Below are positions 1 through 5,843 of a stretch of 10,326 nucleotides of DNA, piece by piece. Source of the DNA: an uncultured Planctomycetales bacterium (GTDB lineage: Bacteria; Planctomycetota; Planctomycetia; Isosphaerales; Isosphaeraceae); assembly GCA_937997355.1 (NCBI GenBank), contig CALKTZ010000175.1:1-10326 (forward strand), in the 5' to 3' direction. A model generated the notes under the pieces. It was not told where the DNA came from, made no database searches, and saw only the letters and a program-made list of their open reading frames with translations. The position numbers were made by a program, and so were the translations under genes. Position 1 is the stretch's first letter. Each line of letters begins with the position of its first letter.

Positions 1-1
1 C

Positions 2-2059
2 GCCGGCACGGTCGACCTCGGCGCGTTCCAGGCCCAGCTCCGCCAGTTGATCGATTTCGGCGGCCTCGACCTCTCGGGCAAGGCCCGCATCGCGGCGGCC
101 TACAGCCGATCCCCCGCCAAGACGACCGGCCAGGTCGCCATCGAGATCCATAAGCCGAAGTTGATCGGACTCGCCTCCCGGCCGATCGTCCGCGACACCC
201 TGCGGCTCGACTTCGCCCTCGTCGGGCCGAACGCCTCGACGCCCCTCACCTCCTCCTGGCACACCGCCTGGCTCGACATCAAGTCCGACGACCTGGCCGC
301 CAAGCTGGAGGCGATCCGCAATGCGAAAAGCCCGGAGATCGCCATCAAGGCGAATGGCTCGGGGGTGCTGGCCCTCTCCTCGCTGATGGGGCAGGCCCAG
401 GGCAGGCTGACCGGCCGCTGGGTCGGGGCCGACCGGGTCCTCACGATCGACGAGGTCCACGCCTCGTTCCGCCCGGGTATCGCGGCTTCCGGCGAAGCGA
501 CCAAAGCTTCCAATGCGATCCGGCTCACCGCCTCGGGGCGGTTCGACCCGGCCCTCGGCAAGCTCGATCTCGCCCCGAAGGCCCGGCCGGACGATACCCT
601 GATGATCGCCCAGGGGGGGCTGCGGATCGTGGGACTGGGGGGTTCGGGGGTGCCGCTGGGCGTGGAAGGGGGTCTCGTCGGCGATGTCGCCCCCATCGAT
701 CGGGCGCTGGGATCGGGGGCCGGGACCAACGGCATGGGCCTGGGCGGACGCCTGGCGGTTCAAGGAACTGCCCAGCTCGATCAGGCCGCCGGATCGCTCG
801 CCTTCAACGCCCGGCTCGATTCCGCCGACTTCTCGATCCCCAACGCCGACGGCAAGGGGCGATCCCCCCAGGGGCCGCTCGCCCTGGCCGCGCGGGGGAC
901 ATACTCCATCGTCAAGGATCGGCTCGACCTTGCCGAGTTCGGCCTGGGCCTCCCCTACGGCTCCGTCCAGGGGGCGGGGAACGTGGCCGAGGCCACCGGG
1001 CAACGCCTGGCCGACTTGCAGGCAAAGGCCGTCCCCAACTGGGATCACCTCAAGGCCCTGGCGCTCGGCAGCCTGGCCCCGGAAGTGTTGGTCGCGGGAG
1101 AGGTCCAGCCGTTCCGGGTGCGCGGGCCGCTTTCGGGGACCTCCACCCTGGAGATGCTGCGGGGGCTGGAGACCGAGCTCCGGATCAACCTGGGGGTCGT
1201 CCGCGCGTTCGGCCTGCACACCGACCCGATGCCGGTGGTCGTCCGCTGCGCCGGGCGGCAGATCGTCATCGAGCCGATCTCGACCGGGCTCAACGGCGGA
1301 CGCTTGGAGGTCAAGCCCGAGATGGTCCTCGACGACCCCAAGGGCCCCTCGTTGCGGCTGGCGTCGGGCTCGCAGTTCCGGGATGTCGAGATCGACGACG
1401 AGGTCTCGCGGCGCATCCTGGCTTACTTCGTGCCGGTCCTGCACAACTCCAGCCAGGTGCGCGGCCGCCTGACGACCAACCTCGACCGCGCGGAGTTCCC
1501 GCTGGGAGGAGATCCGAGCCGCTCGATGTCGGCGGCCGGTCAGATCGTCTTCAACAACCTGACCTACGGCCCCGGCTCGTTCGCCCAGCAACTGGCCGAG
1601 CTGAGCGGACGGAAGAAGGCCGCCACGGTCCGGATCAACCAGACCGTCGCCTTCGAGGTGCTCAACGGCCGGGTGAGGCAGGAGGGGCTCAAGATCCCCA
1701 TCGCCCCCGACGCCCAGCTCGAACTGGCCGGATCGGTCGGGTTCGACTCGACCCTCCACCTCCGCGCGACGGTGCCGATCACCAGGGCGATGCTCGGGGC
1801 CGCCGGCCTGGCGGCCAACGACCGGATCGCCGGCACCAAGGTCAACGTGCCGATCGGCGGCACGCTGTCGCATCCCACCATCGAGCGACGGGCCCTGCAG
1901 GTCGGCCTCAAGGATGTCGGCCGCCAACTGCTCGGCAAGGAAGCCGCCAGGGGGGCCGCCGACGCCATCAAACGCCTCCCCCTGCCGAAAGGGGCCGAAG
2001 GGGACGCCCTCCGCAACGAGCTGCAAAACCTGCTCAAGCCCAGGCCCAAGAAGCGGTGA
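2..2059 (+). CDS. AsmA/TamB-like large envelope protein, C-terminal part (5' end outside window)
   Basis: The reading frame is already open at the left edge and runs to a TGA, so this is the last ~685 residues of a longer protein; the TTG at 47 is not a convincing start. It consists of repeated short beta-strand segments rich in Gly, Leu and Ala with no catalytic motif, as in AsmA/TamB-type proteins, which form long hydrophobic grooves in the envelope and are linked to lipid transfer between membranes. The most family-like part is about 1450-1900: a segment beginning VRGRLTTNLDRAEFPLGG, then a strand-rich stretch, then VPIGGTLSHPTIERRAL, the usual closing 'GTL..P' signature of AsmA C-terminal regions. 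The tail is basic (KPRPKKR). The N-terminal membrane anchor expected for the family would lie upstream and is not visible. The family call is from pattern recognition; the envelope role is inferred. Confidence 0.72.
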   Translation, partial: AGTVDLGAFQAQLRQLIDFGGLDLSGKARIAAAYSRSPAKTTGQVAIEIHKPKLIGLASRPIVRDTLRLDFALVGPNASTPLTSSWHTAWLDIKSDDLAAKLEAIRNAKSPEIAIKANGSGVLALSSLMGQAQGRLTGRWVGADRVLTIDEVHASFRPGIAASGEATKASNAIRLTASGRFDPALGKLDLAPKARPDDTLMIAQGGLRIVGLGGSGVPLGVEGGLVGDVAPIDRALGSGAGTNGMGLGGRLAVQGTAQLDQAAGSLAFNARLDSADFSIPNADGKGRSPQGPLALAARGTYSIVKDRLDLAEFGLGLPYGSVQGAGNVAEATGQRLADLQAKAVPNWDHLKALALGSLAPEVLVAGEVQPFRVRGPLSGTSTLEMLRGLETELRINLGVVRAFGLHTDPMPVVVRCAGRQIVIEPISTGLNGGRLEVKPEMVLDDPKGPSLRLASGSQFRDVEIDDEVSRRILAYFVPVLHNSSQVRGRLTTNLDRAEFPLGGDPSRSMSAAGQIVFNNLTYGPGSFAQQLAELSGRKKAATVRINQTVAFEVLNGRVRQEGLKIPIAPDAQLELAGSVGFDSTLHLRATVPITRAMLGAAGLAANDRIAGTKVNVPIGGTLSHPTIERRALQVGLKDVGRQLLGKEAARGAADAIKRLPLPKGAEGDALRNELQNLLKPRPKKR

Positions 2060-2114
2060 GCAAGCCTGCCCGGCAACTTGACTTCGGAGCGGGGTATTCG
2101 GAAAGAATTGATGA

Positions 2115-2150
2115 TATTCCATCGAGCGAGCCTTCACGTTCGACGGAATG
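2115..2150. repeat. Inverted repeat (13-bp stem) upstream of the two-gene pair
   Basis: The arm ATTCCATCGAGCG (2116-2128) and the arm CGTTCGACGGAAT (2137-2149) pair over 13 positions with one A/C mismatch and one G-T wobble, around an 8-nt loop. A further T-G wobble extends it to 2115/2150. It sits 58 bases after the AsmA-like stop and about 50 bases before the next start. No T-run follows, so an intrinsic terminator is unlikely. It could be a repressor operator for the pair or a structured leader. I could not find a convincing -35/-10 pair around it. Confidence 0.4.
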
Positions 2151-2200
2151 GAAGTCCTGACGTGTTCCGAGCATCAATCGAATTTTGATATGAGAATTCC

Positions 2201-2527
2201 ATGGCCACGATATCATTCGATCGCGATGCAATGGCAAGGTGGTATGCCAAGCAGCATCTCAAGACCGATCCGGGAGTGCGTGAAATCCATTATCTCCGAA
2301 AAGACGCCCCTGATCGGGAGATCCGCTTCGTCGAGATCAACGACCTTATCGTTGAGATGGTCGACGAGGCACTTGAGCCCGTCGACTTCGGCGTCGACAC
2401 TGGGAGCGAATACGAACACAAGCTCCTTGTGCTCGATGTCACCCCCGGGCAATGGGCATCGATCCGGCAGGGAAAACTAGCCCTGCCTCCCGGTTGGAAC
2501 CTCGATGAGGCGAAGGTTTTCCCGTGA
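2201..2527 (+). CDS. Uncharacterised 108-aa protein, first gene of an overlapping pair
   Basis: A small soluble acidic protein, with no signal peptide or membrane segment. Visible features are an amphipathic start (MATISFDRDAMARWYAKQH), a central REIRFVEINDLI stretch, an acidic PVDFGVDTGSEYEHKL segment, and a C-terminal LPPGWNLDEAKVF. I recall similar short planctomycete and cyanobacterial hypotheticals but cannot name the family. It lacks the GS-x-D-x-D motif of a MNT-type nucleotidyltransferase, so it is not an obvious MNT antitoxin despite the HEPN-like look of its partner. The ATG at 2201 is chosen because the frame fits the overlap with the next gene; a weak purine-rich TGAGA lies just upstream. 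The stop overlaps the GTG start of the downstream gene by four bases (GTGA), implying translational coupling. Base composition looks less GC-rich than neighbours, which hints at horizontal acquisition. Function unknown. Confidence 0.72.
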   Translation: MATISFDRDAMARWYAKQHLKTDPGVREIHYLRKDAPDREIRFVEINDLIVEMVDEALEPVDFGVDTGSEYEHKLLVLDVTPGQWASIRQGKLALPPGWNLDEAKVFP

Positions 2528-3030
2528 ACTCGTTCCAGAGGCAGTGGTGGGAGCAAGCCGATTCCGACCATCGGATCCTTGTCCTGTTGCGTCTTCATGG
2601 AGCCGGACCTTGTCACCGGCTTCATTACCTGCAAATGGTGACCGAGAAGCTCGCCAAGGCCTATTTCTGGCGATCGTCGACCCCACCTCCGAAACATCAC
2701 TCGGGATTTGTGACATTCATGAGGGCGCTGGGAAGTGTCCCCGGGGCGAAACAACAGCATCTCGCCGCGACGTTCGAATTCAAGAGCTTCGATATCCTGG
2801 AAGCATGGATCAGCCGGAGCTTGCCCCTGGCTTATGAACTCGAACGATTGGCAGTGGCTTTGGCCCAGGATGGACCAAATCCCGAGTATCCCTGGCCTCA
2901 TCACGCGCCCGTCGAGAACCCAGCTCGGCACCGATTCGCGATCTGGAATCGCCTGACCGACACCGCGCAAGGCCGCCAGTTGATCCGCGTGATCCAACTC
3001 GCCGTGGAAAGGTTTCCCACGTACGCATAG
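2524..3030 (+). CDS. Uncharacterised 168-aa helical protein, HEPN-like, second gene of the pair
   Basis: The GTG start is fixed by the 4-base overlap with the preceding stop and by an AAGG Shine-Dalgarno-like stretch seven bases upstream. The protein appears mostly helical and soluble. Residues about 13-49 (LLRLHGAGPCHRLHYLQM, then VTEKLAKAYFW) resemble the first helices of HEPN proteins, where a hydrophobic 'A.EK.LKA' helix is typical; the following HHSGFVTFMRAL resembles the 'H..L..L' turn. I see no R-x4-6-H motif, so the RNase active site of toxin HEPN proteins appears absent. If HEPN, it could be a non-catalytic or divergent member. The C-terminus (RQLIRVIQLAVERFPTYA) looks like a final amphipathic helix. 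The tight coupling to the 108-aa gene suggests the products act together, possibly as a complex. The HEPN assignment is tentative; the gene call is firmer. Confidence 0.72.
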   Translation: MNSFQRQWWEQADSDHRILVLLRLHGAGPCHRLHYLQMVTEKLAKAYFWRSSTPPPKHHSGFVTFMRALGSVPGAKQQHLAATFEFKSFDILEAWISRSLPLAYELERLAVALAQDGPNPEYPWPHHAPVENPARHRFAIWNRLTDTAQGRQLIRVIQLAVERFPTYA

Positions 3031-3035
3031 CTCCG

Positions 3036-3060
3036 GCCGGCGTGCATTTGCATGCGCGGC
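3036..3060 (+). terminator. GC-rich hairpin just after the two-gene pair
   Basis: Starting five bases after the stop at 3030, GCCGGCGTGC (3036-3045) pairs with GCATGC plus CGGC (3050-3055 and 3057-3060), giving a 10-bp stem with one G-T wobble, one bulged G (3056) and a 4-nt loop ATTT. The position fits transcription termination or 3'-end protection of the pair's mRNA. No T-run follows, so it is not a classical intrinsic terminator. Confidence 0.35.
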
Positions 3061-3079
3061 TCGGCGCGGGCCTCGGGAC

Positions 3080-3108
3080 GTGTTCGGCGGGAATTCGCGT
3101 GCGAACAC
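3080..3108. repeat. Inverted repeat GTGTTCG...CGAACAC in the intergenic region
   Basis: Perfect 7-bp arms lie at 3080-3086 and 3102-3108. An inner GCG/CGC (3087-3089 with 3096-3098) can add three pairs, leaving a GGAATT loop and a 3-nt bulge. It lies between the small gene pair and the sigma-factor gene. It could be a dyad operator or a second hairpin ending the upstream transcript. The right arm overlaps the first copy of the direct repeat 3106-3120. Confidence 0.35.
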
Positions 3109-3181
3109 TTATCGCTCGGCGTGGTCATTCCCCGGCGTCGTCGATCCCGGAACCACGTCTCCGCGGCACCTATCGCTCAGC
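3106..3181 (+). repeat. Two-copy direct repeat, consensus CACyTATCGCTCrGC, upstream of the sigma-factor gene
   Basis: CACTTATCGCTCGGC (3106-3120) and CACCTATCGCTCAGC (3167-3181) match at 13 of 15 positions, with starts 61 bases apart (close to six helical turns). They lie 131 and 56 bases before the alternative ATG at 3237, and ahead of an AT-rich patch TTAATATT at 3193-3200. The spacing suggests a tandem protein-binding site in the control region of the sigma-factor gene. No other copies were noticed in the window. A regulatory role is inference. Confidence 0.35.
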
Positions 3182-3311
3182 ATCCACACCCGTTAATATT
3201 GAATGGTCCACCGACCTGATCCCTCGGGGATACATCATGGCTCGTCGGGGCCGACGGAGGCCCGGGCGAGCCCGAACCTTCGGCAACGATCGAAGCAAGA
3301 CGACTCGGGGC

Positions 3312-3887
3312 ATGAACGACGTCACCCGGATACTCTCCGACATCGAGCGAGGCGATCCGAAGGCGGCCGGCGAGCTCCTGCCCCTGGTCTACGACGAACT
3401 CCGCAAGCTCGCGGCACATCGGCTCGGCCGCGAATCCCCCGGGCAGACCCTCCAGGCCACGGCGCTGGTCCACGACGCCTACATCCGCCTGGTCGGGTCG
3501 GCCGATCCCGGTTGGGATAGCCGGGGGCACTTCTTCGCGGCGGCGGCCGAGGCGATGCGGCGCATCCTCGTCAACCGCGCCCGCGACAAGCGACGCCTCA
3601 AGCGAGGAGGCGGCAAGCGGCGGGTGGACCTCGATTTCGAATCCGCCGCGATCCACCTCGACAGGCCAGACGAGGACATCGAGGCGCTGGACGAAGCCCT
3701 GGAGAGGCTCGAACGCGAAGATCCCGAGTGCGCGGCGCTGGTCAAGCTCCGCTTCTTCGCCGGCCTCGGCCAGGAGGAGTCCGCGCGGGCGCTCGGGCTG
3801 GCCCGCCGGACCGCCGACCGGCACTGGGCCTACGCCAAGGCCTGGCTGTATCATGAACTCCGGCGAGGAGATATGACGCCCCCCTGA
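3312..3887 (+). CDS. ECF RNA polymerase sigma factor, TIGR02999-like (planctomycete kinase-linked type)
   Basis: A 191-aa cytoplasmic sigma-70 family protein that would direct RNA polymerase to a specific promoter set. Residues ~5-95 form sigma region 2 (MNDVTRILSDIERGDP, LLPLVYDELRKLAAHRL, QTLQATALVHDAYIRLV, GHFFAAAAEAMRRILVNRAR). Residues ~125-185 form region 4 with the helix-turn-helix (GLGQEESARALGLARRTADR, then HWAYAKAWLYHEL). Length and both regions match the family closely. I chose the ATG at 3312 because homologues begin at the M-x-DVTRIL motif, although its ribosome-binding site is poor. The in-frame ATG at 3237 has a better GGGGA six bases upstream and would add a basic 25-aa extension (MARRGRRRPGRAR...). 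A membrane kinase gene follows 88 bases downstream on the same strand, the usual arrangement in which the kinase is thought to control the sigma factor. No anti-sigma factor gene is present. Confidence 0.9.
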   Translation: MNDVTRILSDIERGDPKAAGELLPLVYDELRKLAAHRLGRESPGQTLQATALVHDAYIRLVGSADPGWDSRGHFFAAAAEAMRRILVNRARDKRRLKRGGGKRRVDLDFESAAIHLDRPDEDIEALDEALERLEREDPECAALVKLRFFAGLGQEESARALGLARRTADRHWAYAKAWLYHELRRGDMTPP

Positions 3888-3963
3888 GCCCTCGCCGGGA
3901 AATTCTCGACTCGGCTGGCGCGAATCCGCGCCGGACGGGGCATTGAATGTCGAGCCCAATCTC

Positions 3964-3970
3964 AGGAGAG
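3964..3970 (+). promoter_or_regulatory. Shine-Dalgarno site of the kinase gene
   Basis: AGGAGAG ends five bases before the ATG at 3976. This decides the start in favour of 3976 over the TTG at 3943, which has no such site and would only add 11 non-conserved residues. Confidence 0.7.
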
Positions 3971-3975
3971 GCCCG

Positions 3976-4941
3976 ATGACCGGAACAAGCCCCGACCCCA
4001 AGGCGATCTTCCTCGATGCCCTGGAGAAGCCGAACGAAGCCGAACGCGCGGACTATCTCGATGCGGCCTGCCGCGGGGATTCCGCGCTGCGAGGCCGGGT
4101 CGAAGTGCTGCTGCGTGCCTACCGGGAGGCGGGGAGCTTCATCGAGACCCCGGCCGGGCCGGCGGCGGACCTTGATGCCGACTCCGGAGTTCGGGCAGAC
4201 TGCGACGGGATGACGATCGGCCCATACAGGCTGATGGAGCAGATCGGCGAGGGGGGGATGGGGGTCGTCCACATCGCCGAGCAGACCGCGCCGATCCGCC
4301 GCAGGGTCGCCGTGAAGGTGATCAAGCCGGGGATGGACACGAAGCCGGTCGTCGCCCGCTTCGAGGCCGAGCGCCAGGCCCTGGCCCTGATGGATCATCC
4401 CAACATCGCCCGGGTCTTCGACGGCGGGATGACGCGGTCCGGCCGCCCCTACTTCGTGATGGAGCTGGTGCGAGGCGTCCCCATCACCGAGCATTGCGAC
4501 CGCGAACGGCTCTCGATCGCCGAGCGTCTCGGCCTGTTCGTCCTGGTCTGCCGGGCCGTCCAGCACGCCCACCAGAAGGGGATCATCCACCGCGACCTCA
4601 AGCCCTCCAACATCCTCGTCACCGTCATCGACGGCGCGGCCGTCCCCAAGGTGATCGACTTCGGCGTGGCCAAGGCCGTCGGCATCTCGCTCACCGAGAA
4701 GACGGTCCACACGGCCTTCCACCAGCTGGTGGGGACGCCCCTCTACATGAGCCCGGAGCAGGCGAGTCTCGCGGGGATCGACGTCGACACGCGGAGCGAC
4801 ATCTACTCGCTCGGCGTCCTCCTCTATGAGCTGCTGACCGGGGCCACGCCGTTCGATTCCGAGACCCTCAGGAAGGCCGCCTTCGACGAGGTCCGGCGGA
4901 TCATCCGCGAGGAGGACCCCCCAGGCCGAGCACCCGGCTGA
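3976..4941 (+). CDS. Kinase-domain fragment of the broken Ser/Thr kinase gene
   Basis: This open frame gives 321 residues, of which the first ~316 are genuine and the last few (GRAPG) arise after the frameshift. Residues 1-78 are the helical N-terminal region usual in this family (FLDALEKPNEAERADYLDAA). The kinase domain follows with all key elements: glycine loop GEGGMGVV (91-98), catalytic Lys in VAVK (114), catalytic loop HRDLKPSN (205-212), DFG (228-230), GTPLYMSPEQ (253-262) and DTRSDIYSLGVLLYELLTG (271-289). Catalytic residues are complete, so the fragment could still phosphorylate Ser/Thr if it folds. It lacks the last C-lobe helices, including the ELDWIVMKSLEKDRKQRY segment now in another frame, so stability is doubtful. 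The start rests on the AGGAG site at 3964. Without its membrane segment the product would be soluble and disconnected from any extracellular signal. Confidence 0.8.
   Translation: MTGTSPDPKAIFLDALEKPNEAERADYLDAACRGDSALRGRVEVLLRAYREAGSFIETPAGPAADLDADSGVRADCDGMTIGPYRLMEQIGEGGMGVVHIAEQTAPIRRRVAVKVIKPGMDTKPVVARFEAERQALALMDHPNIARVFDGGMTRSGRPYFVMELVRGVPITEHCDRERLSIAERLGLFVLVCRAVQHAHQKGIIHRDLKPSNILVTVIDGAAVPKVIDFGVAKAVGISLTEKTVHTAFHQLVGTPLYMSPEQASLAGIDVDTRSDIYSLGVLLYELLTGATPFDSETLRKAAFDEVRRIIREEDPPGRAPG
4917..4923 (+). other. Frameshift site 1 (six-C run, sequence CCCCCCA)
   Basis: Frame 1 reads GAC CCC CCA GGC and stops 18 bases later, at 4939-4941. Moving back one base gives GAC CCC CCC AGG, which continues the conserved family sequence. 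A missing C in what should be a run of seven explains it. The site also has the X-XXY-YYZ form of a -1 slippery site in the original frame (C CCC CCA), but the nearest strong stem (GCGGCC 4953-4958 with GGCCGC 4964-4969) starts 29 bases away, farther than usual. Confidence 0.7.
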
Positions 4942-5843
4942 GCACGCCGAACGCGGCCACCTCGGCCGCCTCGTCGCGACGCAAGGCCGACCCGAAGAGC
5001 CTGGGCCGGTCGATGCGGGGCGAGCTCGACTGGATCGTGATGAAGTCGCTGGAGAAGGATCGGAAGCAACGCTATGAGACGGCCAACGACTTCGCGGCCG
5101 ATGTGATGAATTACCTGACCGACCGCCCGATCTCGGCGCGTCCCCCTTCGGTGGGCTATCGGTTCGCGAAGTATGCCCGCCGAAATCGGGCCCTCCTGAC
5201 GACGGGGGCCCTGGTGGCCCTGGCCCTGGTCGCGGGGATGGCGGTGAGCACCTGGCAGGCGATCCGGGCAACGGCGGCGGAAAAGCAGATGGCCGTCGCC
5301 CTGTCAGATGCCGAAGAGAGCCGGGAAGTTGCCGAGGAGCATCGGCGACGGGCCGAGCGGCACCTACGGAATTCGACGATCCAGCAGGCCTCGCAGGCCA
5401 GCGAGCTCGGCCAGGTCGAGCGGGCGCAGGAGATCCTGGCCGATTCGCAACTCACCCCGGCGCCTCGAGATTTCGCCTGGAACTATCTGCAAAGGCGAGT
5501 TCGGCGCGAGATCCAGTCCCTCTCAATCCAGGCGAGAAGTTCCGTCGACTTCAAGATCACGCCGAAGGAGGATTGCCTCGCCTACGTGGATCTCGACGGC
5601 AACGTCGCGCTCTGGGACCTGATCTCGAATCGCCCTCAGGCCCGCCTTGAACCCCACTCGCTCGATGTCCTGGCCATGAACTTCTCGCAGGACGGCGGGC
5701 GACTCGTCACCACCGCCGCCGATCACGACCGCGGTTCCGCCGAGATCCGCGTCTGGGATGTTCCCTCGGCCCGCATGCTGACGGAGATCCGCCCCGCCGA
5801 AGCTCTCCTCATGCATGAAGCCGTTTCATGGCCGGAGGACGGC
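4923..5843 (+). CDS. Middle fragment: end of kinase C-lobe, membrane segment, linker, first WD40-like repeats
   Basis: In frame 3, right after the C-run, the sequence continues the kinase: RPSTRLSTPN, then GELDWIVMKSLEKDRKQRYE and ANDFAADVMNYLTDRPISA, the standard C-lobe end of planctomycete kinases. A hydrophobic segment at about 5190-5249 (ALLTTGALVALALVAGMAV) is flanked by arginines and should be the single transmembrane helix. A charged helical stretch follows (EESREVAEEHRRRAERHLRN), then two degenerate WD40-like repeats ending VALWDL and IRVWDV. The frame stays open to 6347, but residues after about 5843 are out of frame and meaningless. The first ATG that could start an independent product is at 5013. 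On its own this piece has no catalytic site, so it is best read as the internal part of the broken gene rather than a separate gene. Confidence 0.65.

Noticed and set aside
684..1472. Open frame on the + strand within the AsmA-like gene
   Set aside because: It overlaps the AsmA-like frame completely and its translation is Pro/Arg/Ser/Trp-rich with no domain likeness.
2078..2118. TTGACT at 2078 and AT-rich hexamers downstream, considered as a promoter for the small gene pair
   Set aside because: No -10-like hexamer lies at 15-19 bases; TATTCG is 11 bases away and GATATT 29 bases away.
2290..3108. Open frame on the - strand (272 codons) across the small gene pair
   Set aside because: It is antisense to both genes, and the + strand pair has the coupled stop/start and better-looking protein sequences.
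3742..5271. Long open frame on the - strand (about 509 codons) across the sigma factor end and kinase gene
   Set aside because: It lies antisense to strongly conserved kinase sequence and its translation is low-complexity Pro/Arg/Gly/Asp typical of the reverse of high-GC coding DNA.
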